In this document: one piece after another, positions 15,832-24,257 of the stretch
How the letters are laid out: each line of letters starts with the position of its first letter
How positions within the stretch are numbered: position 1 is the first letter of the stretch
Source of the DNA: Antiquaquibacter metalliresistens
GTDB lineage: Bacteria; Actinomycetota; Actinomycetes; Actinomycetales; Microbacteriaceae
DNA length: 64,000 nt
Direction: 5' to 3'
NCBI RefSeq assembly: GCF_029211225.1
Contig: NZ_JARGEM010000003.1
Location: 248,001-312,000 of the forward strand
Position numbers and translations under genes: made by a program
Notes under the pieces: model-generated
Told to the model about the DNA's origin: nothing
Database searches by the model: none
The model's input: only the letters and a program-made list of their open reading frames with translations

Positions 15832-16626
15832 CTAGGCCGCGACCCCGTACTTCTTCATCGCCGTCTCGACGATGGTGAGCCCCTCGAGCCCCGGCATGCG
15901 GGAGATGTGCTCGTCGAGCTTGCGGATCTCGCGCATCCCTTCCTCGCCGGAGAAGATGTGGCCCATCACGAAGTTGACCTCGACCGGGCCCATCACGCTC
16001 GAGCCGACCGGGCCCCACGCGTTCTTGAGCGCGAAGCGTGCGAGCACCTGGGCCTTCTTGCTGCCGGCGAGCCGCTCGCGCGCCTGGGTGGCGTAGAACG
16101 CGACGTGCCGCGCCTCCTGCTTGGCGATACGGCGCAGCAGTTCGGCGAGCACGGGGTGGTTCTCGAGGTCGGCCAGCCGGTTGTAGGCCGCGACGGCCGA
16201 CCACTCGTTCGCGGCGCCCCAGATCATGTGCACCGCGATGAAGTCCTTGCCGACGATGTTGCCCAGCAGCGACTGCTTGATCGGGTCGAGGCGGTCCTTC
16301 CAGCCGAGCTTGAGGCGGGTGGCCTTGAGCTCGTCGAAGTCCATCGTGATGCCGTGGGCGGCGAGCACGGCGGCGAGCGCCTCGCCGTGCCAGAACTCCT
16401 CGCGATTCCACATCGTCATGAAGGCCGAGACGTCGGCCTCCTTGTGGGACGGGGTGACCAGCAGGTCGCGCAGGTAGCAGACCGTGTGGTACTCGATCTC
16501 GGCCATGTAGCGCAGCGCGCGCAGGGTGTCGGGCGGCAGCGGATGCTCGGCGAAGTCCCCGAAGTCGAGATCCTGCCAGGCGACCTTCGTCGAGGTGCTC
16601 GTGTACTTGTCGATGTCAAAGGCCAT
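15832..16626 (-). CDS. Ferritin-fold diiron protein, acyl-ACP-desaturase-like, all ligands present
   Basis: 264 residues from ATG 16626. Two ExxH motifs are visible: NREEFWHGEAL (Glu77, His80) and KQEARHVAFY (Glu171, His174), plus Glu45 in helix 1 and Glu141 in ANEWSA. These six ligands match the soluble diiron fatty-acid desaturase pattern (EENRH and EKRH types). It could desaturate or oxidise an acyl or alkyl chain using O2. It lies 16 bases downstream of the acyl reductase-HAD gene and is paralogous to the product of the first gene of the same operon. In this context a lipid chain-modifying oxidase is likely; formation of the vinyl-ether bond of plasmalogens is one hypothesis. Confidence 0.72.
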   Translation of the reverse strand: MAFDIDKYTSTSTKVAWQDLDFGDFAEHPLPPDTLRALRYMAEIEYHTVCYLRDLLVTPSHKEADVSAFMTMWNREEFWHGEALAAVLAAHGITMDFDELKATRLKLGWKDRLDPIKQSLLGNIVGKDFIAVHMIWGAANEWSAVAAYNRLADLENHPVLAELLRRIAKQEARHVAFYATQARERLAGSKKAQVLARFALKNAWGPVGSSVMGPVEVNFVMGHIFSGEEGMREIRKLDEHISRMPGLEGLTIVETAMKKYGVAA

Positions 16627-16642
16627 GGCTACCGAAGCGGCG

Positions 16643-18970
16643 TCAAGACGCCCGCTCGACTCCTTCCGTGACGCTCGGGGTTTCGGGTGTGGAGCTGGTT
16701 GCACGAGGCGCCGGGGCGGGTCGGCGCTTCCAGTCAAGCACGTTCCAGTGCTTCTCACGCGCGTGTCGATAGAGCTGGATGTCCGGGTTCACGGCGTTCG
16801 GATGCCCGAGCAACTGCAGCCACACCAGATCGGCGTGACTGTCGCCGTAACCGTAGGAGTGTGCGAGGTCGTAGCCGTGCTGCGCCGCGTAGTGCCGCAG
16901 CCAGGCGGCACGTGCCTCGTCGACGAGCGGGGGGTCGGCGAGGAAGCCGGTGAGCACGCCATCGCGCTCCTGCATGCGGCCCGCGACCACCTCGTCGAAG
17001 AACGGCAGGAAGGGGGTGACCATGAGGTCGATCGAGCCGGTGACGAGGATGGTGCGGTGGCCGGCATCCCGGTGCTCCTGCACGCGCGCGAGCGCCTCGG
17101 GCAGGGCGCGGCGCAGCATGGCGCGCCCGAACCCGCCGCGCACCTCGCGCTCGATCTCGGCCACCTTGAAGCCCTGGTAGCGACGCATGAAGGTGCGGAT
17201 GAACTCGCCGCGGTCCCGACGTTCGGCGCGCAGGTACTTGCGCAGCGAGAACGCGAAGTTGGCGAGGTCGTGCGCGACCCGTGAACGCGGCACGGTGCCG
17301 GCCCACAGCGTGAGGTATTGCTTGACGAGGTTCGACTCGAGCACGGTGCCCTCGAGGTCGAAGACGGCGACGACATCGGATCGCGCGGGCAGCATCCGCG
17401 CGCCCCGCGCCTTGGCCGCGGGCCGCTTGCCGAACGCGCGGGTGAGGGTGGTGACGGCGGGGAAGTGGATTTGCTGGAAGTAGTGCTCCCAGTCGATCTC
17501 GAGCACGTCGAAGCCCTCGTCGGCGCGCACCTCGGGGGAGAGGGTCGCCAGCAGCGCCCTGGTGTTGGTGTCGTCGAAGATGATCTCGGTCTGCACGTAG
17601 GCGCGGTAGAGCTCCGTGAAGGCGCGCAACTGCTGCAGCCCGTGCTGGCCCTTGACTAGGGTGTCGAGCCAACGCCGGGTGCGCGGGGTGGTCGGCAGCT
17701 TCTCGACCCAGCGCTGGGCGCGCGCGGCCTGGCGCTCACGCTGCGTGAGCGCCTTCTCGACCTTCTGCCCACCCGGGAAGCGCCACTTCGGCACCCGGAT
17801 CTCGCCCTTCTCGTCGGGCAGAGGATTCGCCGTGAAGTAGGTGTGCACGTTCTCGTACATGCGGTGGAACGGCAGCGGATTAGTCTTGCCCGAGACCACC
17901 TGGAAGTACTTCGGTTCACGCGGCACGGCCGTGCGGGCGGCGACCGCGAGGGCGGCGTTGACGACGAAGTCGACGGGGATGACGTCGAGCACCGAATCGG
18001 GCAGGCCCGGGAAGTCGGGCAGCTGTCCGCGACCGTAGGCGATGATGAGCGGGTCGGCGACCTTGAAGCCGTCGATCCACCCCGGGAAGGGGTGGTGCAG
18101 CGCGCTCTCGATGATCGAGGGGCGCACGACCGACAGTCGGTGCCCGGCGTCGGCCCAGAGCTCTTCGGCCGCGCGCTCGGCGAAGGCCTTCGTGAGCGTG
18201 TAGACGTCGGTCCAGCCGAGGCTCTCGGCGCGGGTGCGGCCGTAGTCCACGAGCCGCTCGCGCACCCACTCGGTGCGCGCGGTCTCCGCGAAGGCGGCGA
18301 CCGCCTGCGGACCGGTCTTGCCGTGCCGCGCCTTCGCCCGCTCCAGCTGGCGGCGCAGCGCCTCCGGCTGCCGGGACTCGAGCTCGACGCGCACGCGGGC
18401 CGACTTCGCGGCCTCGTACTCGGCCCGCCAGTCGACGTCATGGGTGAGGGATGCCTCGGGCGCGATGCCCTTACGGATGCCGCCGACGTACGCCGTGGAG
18501 ATGTGCACGACGTGCGGGTCGCTCTTCGAGGCCAGGAGCGCCCCGTAGACGCCGTGCGCGCCGCCGACGTTGGTGTCGAACGCCTCGTCGATGGGCGGGT
18601 CGAACGAGACGGTGGATGCACTGTGCAGCACGACGTCGATGTCGTCGGGCAGGGTGCCCACGTTTGAGAGCGAGCCGTCGTGGGCGACGACGCGACGGGC
18701 CCACTGGCGCTTGGCCTCATCCTCGCCGACCCGTTCGATCCAGGAGGCGAACACGGGCTTGCGCAGCATGTTCGTCAGGCGCGCCGCCGGGCTCAGGCTG
18801 CCCTTGCCGCGCACGAGCACGGTGATGCGGGTGTCGGGATGCGACGACAGCAGTCGCTCGAGAATCGCCTGCCCGAGAAACCCGGTGCCGCCCGTGAGAA
18901 ACACGTGCTCGTTCGTGAGCACGGGCGCGTACTCGCTGTTCGCGGGGCTCACGATCTTCTTGGGACTCAC
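16643..18970 (-). CDS. Fatty acyl reductase (extended SDR) fused to a HAD-IB phosphatase-like domain
   Basis: 775 residues from GTG 18970, whose GTGA overlaps the previous stop. The N-terminal part is an NAD_binding_4 reductase: TGGTGFLG at 26-33, DVVLHSAS, STAYVGG, and catalytic Tyr257 and Lys261 in YTLTKAFAE. A Sterile-like C-terminal region follows. From about residue 530 a HAD-IB domain begins: DLEGTV with Asp538, LVTGSIDLMV, and YGYGDSHADLVWL. The reductase half is of the kind that reduces acyl-CoA or acyl carrier thioesters to aldehyde or alcohol; the HAD half may remove phosphate. Neighbouring alkyl-DHAP synthase would consume a fatty alcohol, which fits. The substrate of the HAD domain is unknown. 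Confidence 0.82.
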   Translation of the reverse strand: MSPKKIVSPANSEYAPVLTNEHVFLTGGTGFLGQAILERLLSSHPDTRITVLVRGKGSLSPAARLTNMLRKPVFASWIERVGEDEAKRQWARRVVAHDGSLSNVGTLPDDIDVVLHSASTVSFDPPIDEAFDTNVGGAHGVYGALLASKSDPHVVHISTAYVGGIRKGIAPEASLTHDVDWRAEYEAAKSARVRVELESRQPEALRRQLERAKARHGKTGPQAVAAFAETARTEWVRERLVDYGRTRAESLGWTDVYTLTKAFAERAAEELWADAGHRLSVVRPSIIESALHHPFPGWIDGFKVADPLIIAYGRGQLPDFPGLPDSVLDVIPVDFVVNAALAVAARTAVPREPKYFQVVSGKTNPLPFHRMYENVHTYFTANPLPDEKGEIRVPKWRFPGGQKVEKALTQRERQAARAQRWVEKLPTTPRTRRWLDTLVKGQHGLQQLRAFTELYRAYVQTEIIFDDTNTRALLATLSPEVRADEGFDVLEIDWEHYFQQIHFPAVTTLTRAFGKRPAAKARGARMLPARSDVVAVFDLEGTVLESNLVKQYLTLWAGTVPRSRVAHDLANFAFSLRKYLRAERRDRGEFIRTFMRRYQGFKVAEIEREVRGGFGRAMLRRALPEALARVQEHRDAGHRTILVTGSIDLMVTPFLPFFDEVVAGRMQERDGVLTGFLADPPLVDEARAAWLRHYAAQHGYDLAHSYGYGDSHADLVWLQLLGHPNAVNPDIQLYRHAREKHWNVLDWKRRPAPAPRATSSTPETPSVTEGVERAS

Positions 18971-19773
18971 AGTCGCGCGGCCTTCCGGATCAGCCCGAGG
19001 CTGGCCTGGCCGGGCAGCGTGTCCACGCGGGCGTCGAGCGCGGCGACGAGCTCCGGTGCGGAACGGAACAGGGTGTCGAAGAAGAACTCGGTCTCGTGGG
19101 CGGGCTCGGCCTTCGCGCCGATCGGCCACGGCGTCTTGGCGAGCCGCCGACGCACCAGGCGCTGCGAGCGGGGGGCGTCGGTCAGCCGGAACCGGGACTG
19201 CGCCTCGAAGAAGTCGAGCTGACGCTGCTTGATGGTCAGCAGCTCGGCGATCGTGGCCGACAGTCGCGCGTTGCCGGCGAGTTGCTCGATGCGCGTGTAG
19301 GCGGCCATGTTGAGCCATTGGTCGACCGTGCCGAGCGTCATGTGCACGGTGATCATCGGCAGGCCGATGATGTTGGCCACGATCGACTCCCGGATCGTGC
19401 GTTCCTCGGGGGTGGTGAACGGGGCGCGGTCGGGTTGTGTGCCTTCCGGGGCATGAACGAGCTGGATCTGCTCGAGCGCGTCCGCGATCCAGTACTTCTC
19501 GAACGCCCAGGTGGTCAGGAATGCGGTGATGCGCGCATCCTTGTGCGTCGCCGTCACGAGCACGCTGCGCAGATGGGTCATGGTGGCGCGTTCGACGATC
19601 TGCAGATAGCGCAGCAGGCGCAGCACGTCCGCGCTGAGCGGCGTTGCCCGGTAGGCGTCGAGTCCGAGCTGCTCGCGGTGCGTGCCGGCGGCGGTGCGCG
19701 CGTACTCCCGCACGTCGAAGTCGGGGGCCGGGAAGCGCATGATGTCGACGGGCGCCTCCTTCTGCTCCGGCAT
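18967..19773 (-). CDS. Ferritin-fold paralogue with degenerate metal site
   Basis: 268 residues from ATG 19773, chosen because GGAGGA stands directly before it; ATGs at 19785 and 19806 are possible. It aligns over its length with the downstream diiron protein, sharing LRYL, TWxxExYW, VHM and FxxxQxRxRL. In numbering from 19806, only Glu72 of the six ligands remains; the others are Lys104, Ile107, Gln163, Lys193 and Gln196. It is therefore very unlikely to hold a diiron centre. First gene of a three-gene operon with the reductase-HAD and the catalytic paralogue; a structural partner or regulatory subunit is the likeliest role. Confidence 0.72.
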   Translation of the reverse strand: MPEQKEAPVDIMRFPAPDFDVREYARTAAGTHREQLGLDAYRATPLSADVLRLLRYLQIVERATMTHLRSVLVTATHKDARITAFLTTWAFEKYWIADALEQIQLVHAPEGTQPDRAPFTTPEERTIRESIVANIIGLPMITVHMTLGTVDQWLNMAAYTRIEQLAGNARLSATIAELLTIKQRQLDFFEAQSRFRLTDAPRSQRLVRRRLAKTPWPIGAKAEPAHETEFFFDTLFRSAPELVAALDARVDTLPGQASLGLIRKAARL

Positions 19774-19821
19774 TGATTCCTCCATGGCTGCGTCGCTGAT
19801 TTTCACGAGTCTAGCCGCCTG

Positions 19822-19842
19822 ACGCTACGGGGCCCGTAGCGT
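19822..19842. promoter_or_regulatory. 21-bp palindromic operator between divergent lipid genes
   Basis: Arms ACGCTACGGG and CCCGTAGCGT flank one central G, a perfect inverted repeat. It fills the spacer between a -35-like CTGACG (19819-19824) and a -10 TAAGCT (19842-19847) for the rightward gene; a leftward -10 TAGACT lies at 19813-19808. A repressor here would silence both arms. The TetR gene adjoining the end of the rightward operon is the obvious candidate. Confidence 0.75.
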
Positions 19843-19854
19843 AAGCTCAGCGTC

Positions 19855-20667
19855 ATGGCAACGGCTCTGATCACGGGCGGAACCTCCGGCATCGGTGCAG
19901 AGTTCGCCCGCCAGCTGGCTGCCGAAGGGCACGATCTCGTGCTCGTGGCGAGGGACGCGGCGCGTCTCGAGACGAGTGCCGCCCAACTCCATGCCGCGTA
20001 CGGCATCAATGTCGAGAGTCTTCGCGCCGATCTCGGCGATCGTGCGGATGTCGCCCGTGTCGCAGCCCGCATCGGCGACGCCGCGCGTCCCATCGATGTG
20101 CTCGTCAACAGCGCCGGGTTCGCGGTGCACGCCCCGCTCGCCTCGGCGGACACGGCCCAGCATGAACATGCCTTCGAAGTCATGTGTCGCGCGATTCTGG
20201 TGCTCGGCGGCGCGGCGGCCCGGGCGATGCGCGGTCGTGGTGGCCGCATCATCACCATCTCCAGCCTGCAGAGCTTCCTCGCGACCGGCTCGTACGCGGC
20301 GATCAAGGCCTGGGTCACCGCATACAGCCAGAGCTTGGCCGTCGAACTGCGCGGCACCGGCATCACGGTGACCGCCGTGTTGCCGGGGTGGGTGCGCACC
20401 GAGTGGCACGAGCGCTCCGGCGGCCGCCGCAGCAACCTGCCCGGGTTCCTGTGGACGCAACCGCAGGCGGTGGTGCGCATCGCCTTGCGCGATTCGCGCC
20501 GCGGCAAGGTGGTGTGCATACCCACGGTTCGGTACCGAGTGCTCGGATGGTTTGCCCGGCACCTTCCGCAACGCACGATCCGGTGGGTCTCGGCCGGTAT
20601 CTCCTCATCCGGAAGGGCGGGCGGCTCCGAACAGCAGGATGTGACCCCCGCGAAGGCCCGACCCTAG
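19855..20667 (+). CDS. Short-chain dehydrogenase/reductase, likely ether-lipid or acyl-lipid keto reductase
   Basis: 270 residues. Classical SDR features: nucleotide motif TGGTSGIG at 7-14, NSAG at 85-88, ISS before the active site, and Tyr147 with Lys151 in SYAAIKAW. The -10 box TAAGCT ends seven bases before the ATG, so a leaderless transcript is likely, with an operator palindrome on top. The next gene begins on the following base. In the context of an alkyl-DHAP synthase it may reduce alkyl- or acyl-DHAP to the glycerol-3-phosphate form; that step is inferred, as SDR substrate cannot be read from motifs. The C-terminal 25 residues look disordered. Confidence 0.82.
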   Translation: MATALITGGTSGIGAEFARQLAAEGHDLVLVARDAARLETSAAQLHAAYGINVESLRADLGDRADVARVAARIGDAARPIDVLVNSAGFAVHAPLASADTAQHEHAFEVMCRAILVLGGAAARAMRGRGGRIITISSLQSFLATGSYAAIKAWVTAYSQSLAVELRGTGITVTAVLPGWVRTEWHERSGGRRSNLPGFLWTQPQAVVRIALRDSRRGKVVCIPTVRYRVLGWFARHLPQRTIRWVSAGISSSGRAGGSEQQDVTPAKARP

Positions 20668-21360
20668 ATGCCCACGTACGACCGGTTCACTTCGCGGACG
20701 ATGGCGACCGCGCGGTTCGTCGCGCAGCGCGGGCTGCTCAAGCCCCTCGTCTGGCGGCTCACCAGGGTCTCGGTGCACGGGCTCGACGACATCGCCGCGC
20801 TGGACGCACCGTTCATCGTGGTCGCCAACCACTCCAGCCACCTGGATGCGCCGTTGATCATCGGGGCGCTGCCGCGGCGCAAGGCCCGGTACCTCGCCGC
20901 CGGTGCCGCCGCCGACTACTTCTTCGACGTCCGCTGGCGCAAGTGGCTCACGACCCTCTTCTTCAACGCGTTCGCGATCGAGCGCAATTCCGAGGGCAAG
21001 CGCACCGGGTCATCCCGTTCGCTGCTCGAGCGCGGGGTGCCGCTGCTGATCTTCCCGGAGGGCGGGCGTTCGAAGACCGGGCAGCTCGGTCGCTTCAAGC
21101 CGGGAGCCGCTGCGCTGTCGATCGCGACGGGCGCGCCCTGCCTGCCGACGGCGATCGTGGGAGCGAGCACCGCGATGCCGCGTGGCGTGAACTGGCCGAA
21201 ACGCGGCAGACTGCCGGTGGCCGTGGTGTTCGGGGCGCCGATGACGCGCGCCGAGGGCGAAACCGCGGAAGAATTCACCCACCGCATCCACGACGCGGTG
21301 CAGATACTGCACGAGAGGATCCTGCCGCTGCCGGCCGGATCGCACCGAGGTACCCGATGA
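20668..21360 (+). CDS. PlsC-family 1-acyl(alkyl)-glycerol-3-phosphate acyltransferase
   Basis: 230 residues. The acyltransferase motifs are NHSSHLD (His55, Asp60) and FPEGGRSKTG at 129-138, followed by LPTAIVGA. Such enzymes add an acyl chain to position 2 of lysophosphatidate-type substrates at the membrane. It begins directly after the SDR stop and its stop overlaps an ATG in the next gene's frame, so the three genes form one unit. In this setting the acceptor may be 1-alkyl-glycerol-3-phosphate. Confidence 0.88.
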   Translation: MPTYDRFTSRTMATARFVAQRGLLKPLVWRLTRVSVHGLDDIAALDAPFIVVANHSSHLDAPLIIGALPRRKARYLAAGAAADYFFDVRWRKWLTTLFFNAFAIERNSEGKRTGSSRSLLERGVPLLIFPEGGRSKTGQLGRFKPGAAALSIATGAPCLPTAIVGASTAMPRGVNWPKRGRLPVAVVFGAPMTRAEGETAEEFTHRIHDAVQILHERILPLPAGSHRGTR

Positions 21361-21371
21361 CAGGAGCAGGC

Positions 21372-23042
21372 ATGACCGACGTCAAGCACATGAAGTGGTG
21401 GGGCTGGGGCCTCGACGGGGTGGGGTTCCACCACGAGGACAAGCCCGGCTTCGCGCCCTTCGTGCTCGAGGCCGTCGGCCTCGACCTGAAGACGGCGACC
21501 ACCGCGGTCGAGCCCTCGTTCGACGAGCTCGAGGTGCCGAAGTCCAAGGCGTCGGCGGCGTTCGTGAAGGCGCTCACCGCCATCGTCGGCGCCGAGCACG
21601 CGACCACCGACGACATGGTGCGCGTCATCCACACCTATGGCAAGTCGCTGCGCGACCTGGTGCGCATTCGCGGCAACATGATCCTGCGTGCGCCCGACGT
21701 CGTGGTGTACCCGGCCGACGAGGCCCAGGTGCAGGCGATCGTGGATGCTGCGGTCGCCGCAGACGCGGTCATCATCCCGTTCGGCGGCGGCAGCAACATC
21801 GCCGGCAGCCTCGAGCCGATCCCCGCGGAGAAGCGCACCATCGTCTCGCTCGACCTCGGCCGGCTGCGCGAGGTCGTCGACATCGACGCCGATTCGGGCC
21901 TCGCCCGCATCCAGGCCGGCGCACAAGGGCCGGACCTCGAGGCCCAGCTCAAGGCCAAGGGGTGGACCATCGGTCACTTCCCGGACTCCTTCACGCACTC
22001 GACCGTCGGCGGCTGGGTCGCGACGCGCTCGAGCGGCATGCAGTCCGACAAGTACGGCGACATCGCCGACATCGCGCGCGGCATGCGCGTGGTGCGTCCC
22101 GGCGGCGTGCTGGTGCTGCGTCCGCTGCCGAGCACGTCGAGCGGACCGAGTGTGCGCGAGATGATCCTCGGCTCGGAGGGCCGCCTCGGCGTCATCACCG
22201 AGGTCACCGTGCAGGTGCATCGCATCCCGGCCAAGCGCGACGTCTACGCCTACTTCTTCCCGAACTGGAAGGCCGGCATCGCCGCGATGCAGGAGATCAG
22301 CGAGTCGGATGCCACGCCATCGATCACCCGCATCTCCGACTCCAACGAGACCGGCTTCTCGCTCGCGACGAGCAAGGACCGCAAGGGCTTCGACAAGTTC
22401 CTCGCGGGCACGGTGCTGCCCGGGCTCATGAAGTCGAAGGGCTGGAACCTCGACGACATCTGCTTGAGCTTCATCGGGTACGAGGGCAGCGTGTCCCACG
22501 CCAAGCGTCAGAAGAAGCTCGTCGATGCGATCGTCAAGAAGCACGGCGGCATGGGCGTGGGCACGGGCCCCGGCATCCTCTACGACCAGAAGAAGTTCGA
22601 CACCCCCTATCTGCGCGACTTCCTGCTCGACCGGGGGGCGGCCGGCGACGTCTCGGAGACCGCGGCGCCGTGGTCGAAGCTCATCGCCGTGCACGAGAAC
22701 GCCTACGCCGCGGCCCAGGGCGCCTACGACCAGCTCGGCATCAAGGGCTGGATCATGTCGCACCTCTCGCACTCGTACCACTCGGGGGCGTGCCTCTACT
22801 TCACCTTCGCCTTCGTGTTCGACAAGGATCCGATCGCCGAGTACAACCTGGTGAAGAACGCGATCCAGCAGTCCTTCGTCGACAGCGGCGCGACGATCTC
22901 GCACCACCACGGCGTGGGCGTCGAGCATTCGCCGTGGCTGTCGCAGGACATCTCCGAGCAGGGCGTGGTCGTGATGCGCGCGCTGCTCGAGGGTGCGGAT
23001 GCCGGGGCCAACTTCAACCCGGGCAAGGTGCTGCCGCGCTGA
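21372..23042 (+). CDS. FAD-dependent alkyldihydroxyacetonephosphate synthase-like oxidase
   Basis: 556 residues from ATG 21372, chosen because AGGAG (21362-21366) precedes it; ATG 21357 would overlap the previous stop. The vanillyl-alcohol-oxidase type FAD domain shows PFGGGSNIAGSL near 137, the family segment SFTHSTVGGWVATRSSGM, and SEGRLGVITEV. The C-terminus has the triple-histidine HHHGVG (His511-513), characteristic of alkyl-DHAP synthase, which exchanges the acyl group of acyl-DHAP for a fatty alcohol to form an ether bond. Context with an acyl reductase, SDR and PlsC supports ether lipid synthesis. The gene ends one base before the convergent TetR gene. Confidence 0.85.
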   Translation: MTDVKHMKWWGWGLDGVGFHHEDKPGFAPFVLEAVGLDLKTATTAVEPSFDELEVPKSKASAAFVKALTAIVGAEHATTDDMVRVIHTYGKSLRDLVRIRGNMILRAPDVVVYPADEAQVQAIVDAAVAADAVIIPFGGGSNIAGSLEPIPAEKRTIVSLDLGRLREVVDIDADSGLARIQAGAQGPDLEAQLKAKGWTIGHFPDSFTHSTVGGWVATRSSGMQSDKYGDIADIARGMRVVRPGGVLVLRPLPSTSSGPSVREMILGSEGRLGVITEVTVQVHRIPAKRDVYAYFFPNWKAGIAAMQEISESDATPSITRISDSNETGFSLATSKDRKGFDKFLAGTVLPGLMKSKGWNLDDICLSFIGYEGSVSHAKRQKKLVDAIVKKHGGMGVGTGPGILYDQKKFDTPYLRDFLLDRGAAGDVSETAAPWSKLIAVHENAYAAAQGAYDQLGIKGWIMSHLSHSYHSGACLYFTFAFVFDKDPIAEYNLVKNAIQQSFVDSGATISHHHGVGVEHSPWLSQDISEQGVVVMRALLEGADAGANFNPGKVLPR

Positions 23043-23043
23043 G

Positions 23044-23613
23044 TCAGCGTGCCTCGAACGCCGGCCAGATCAAGCCGAGCACGGACTCGACCCAGGCGTC
23101 GTCGGTCTCCCGTCCACGGATGAGCTCGGCGATCACCACGCCGAGCAGCATGCTCATCACGAGTTCGATGTCGATCTCGTCGGGGATCTCGCCGGCCTCG
23201 ACCCGGGCACGCAGCGTGTCGCGGAGGGGGCGGGTGGAGGTGCGGATCATCTCCAGCAGCAGGGTGGTGAACTCCGGGTCTTCGTTGGCGAGCACCGCGG
23301 CGACCGTACCGCGGCCGATCACCTGCTCGATCGTGTCGCTGGCGTTGCGCAGCACCCAGCCGAGCGTCTCACGGGTCGTCAGGTCGGTGGGGATCGCGAC
23401 GGCCGCCGACGCCGAGGTCACCACCCCGGTCAGCAGCGAGGCGCGGTTGGAGAACCGGCGGTAGATCGTGGTCTTGGCGACACCGGAGGCGGCGGCCACG
23501 GATTCGACGCTCACCGCGAGCGGCCCACGACTGCGCAGAATGTCGAGCGTCGCCGCGACGATGCGCTCGTCCGCCTTGGAGCGGCGAGCGGGCTGCACGA
23601 GCGGGCTCGTCAT
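23044..23613 (-). CDS. TetR-family transcriptional regulator
   Basis: 189 residues. N-terminal HTH: SVESVAAASGVAKTTIYRRF, the typical TetR recognition region, followed by a helical ligand-binding domain. A minus-strand -10 TATCAT (23625-23620) lies six bases before the ATG and overlaps the end of the upstream TetR gene, so it can be transcribed on its own. It converges with the ether-lipid operon with a one-base gap. It is the best candidate to bind the 21-bp palindrome at 19822-19842, possibly in response to a lipid. Confidence 0.88.
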   Translation of the reverse strand: MTSPLVQPARRSKADERIVAATLDILRSRGPLAVSVESVAAASGVAKTTIYRRFSNRASLLTGVVTSASAAVAIPTDLTTRETLGWVLRNASDTIEQVIGRGTVAAVLANEDPEFTTLLLEMIRTSTRPLRDTLRARVEAGEIPDEIDIELVMSMLLGVVIAELIRGRETDDAWVESVLGLIWPAFEAR

Positions 23614-23617
23614 GTGC

Positions 23618-24223
23618 TCATGATACGGGCGACGGGTCCGCGAGCATCGCGTCGAGGGCTGCGCGAGCGGTCGCGACGACGGCGGCGCGGCGACGGGTGA
23701 GACGGCCGGGGTCGGGCCAGGTCATCCCCGTGTACAGGCGGTCGAGATTCGGCAGCGCCTGATACCCGTCGGCGAGGGTCAGGATCGTCAGCAGTAGTTC
23801 TTCCGCCTGTTCGCGAGTCAGCGCGGGAACGGCGTCGAGCACGCGCTCCACCTTCACCGTCGAGCGCTCGCGTCGGGACTCCTCGTCCACCGGGGTGCCG
23901 AGTTCGAGGCCCTCCCAGAAGGTGAGTCTGGCCAGCTCGGGATGCGCGCACTGGTAGTCGAAGACCCGCGCGGCATAGTCGGTGATCGCTTCGATCCCGT
24001 GCCCGGTGATCGGCACGGCATCCATCACGAGCGCGAGCTGGTTGGAGAGCACGGCGCCGAAGAACTGCTCCTTGTTGCCGAAGTACTGGTAGATGCGTTC
24101 CTTGTTGACACCGGCGGTCGCGGCGATGCGGTCGACTCGGGCGCCGGCGAGGCCGCGCGCGCTGAACTCGGCGGTGCCGGCGTCGAGCAGCCGCTGCTTC
24201 GTGCGTTCGATGTCCCAGGCCAT
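23618..24223 (-). CDS. TetR-family transcriptional regulator
   Basis: 201 residues from ATG 24223; a -10 TACCAT six bases upstream on the minus strand indicates a leaderless start. HTH: RVDRIAATAGVNKERIYQYF, then a helical C-terminal domain. It is divergent from a small membrane protein gene, and the 88-base intergenic region has two inverted repeats of the same type (CAAC-N6-GTTG), one just behind its own -10. Autoregulation plus control of the neighbour is likely. A second TetR gene follows four bases downstream. Confidence 0.87.
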   Translation of the reverse strand: MAWDIERTKQRLLDAGTAEFSARGLAGARVDRIAATAGVNKERIYQYFGNKEQFFGAVLSNQLALVMDAVPITGHGIEAITDYAARVFDYQCAHPELARLTFWEGLELGTPVDEESRRERSTVKVERVLDAVPALTREQAEELLLTILTLADGYQALPNLDRLYTGMTWPDPGRLTRRRAAVVATARAALDAMLADPSPVS

Positions 24224-24243
24224 ATCGCCATGGTACGCGATTC

Positions 24244-24257
24244 CAACCGAATAGTTG
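24244..24257. promoter_or_regulatory. Candidate TetR operator, site 1
   Basis: CAAC-CGAATA-GTTG inverted repeat. It lies just behind the -10 of the leftward tetR gene, at its -35 position, and overlaps the -35-like TTGCAG (24255-24260) of the rightward promoter. Confidence 0.6.

Noticed and set aside
18967-19806. Active second desaturase
   Set aside because: Five of six metal ligands are replaced when aligned with the paralogue, so a catalytic call is not supportable.
20184-21371. N-terminal extension of the alkyl-DHAP synthase frame back to 20184
   Set aside because: It overlaps the SDR and PlsC genes in another frame and has low-complexity Arg/Ala/Gly sequence; ribosome site AGGAG fixes the start at 21372.
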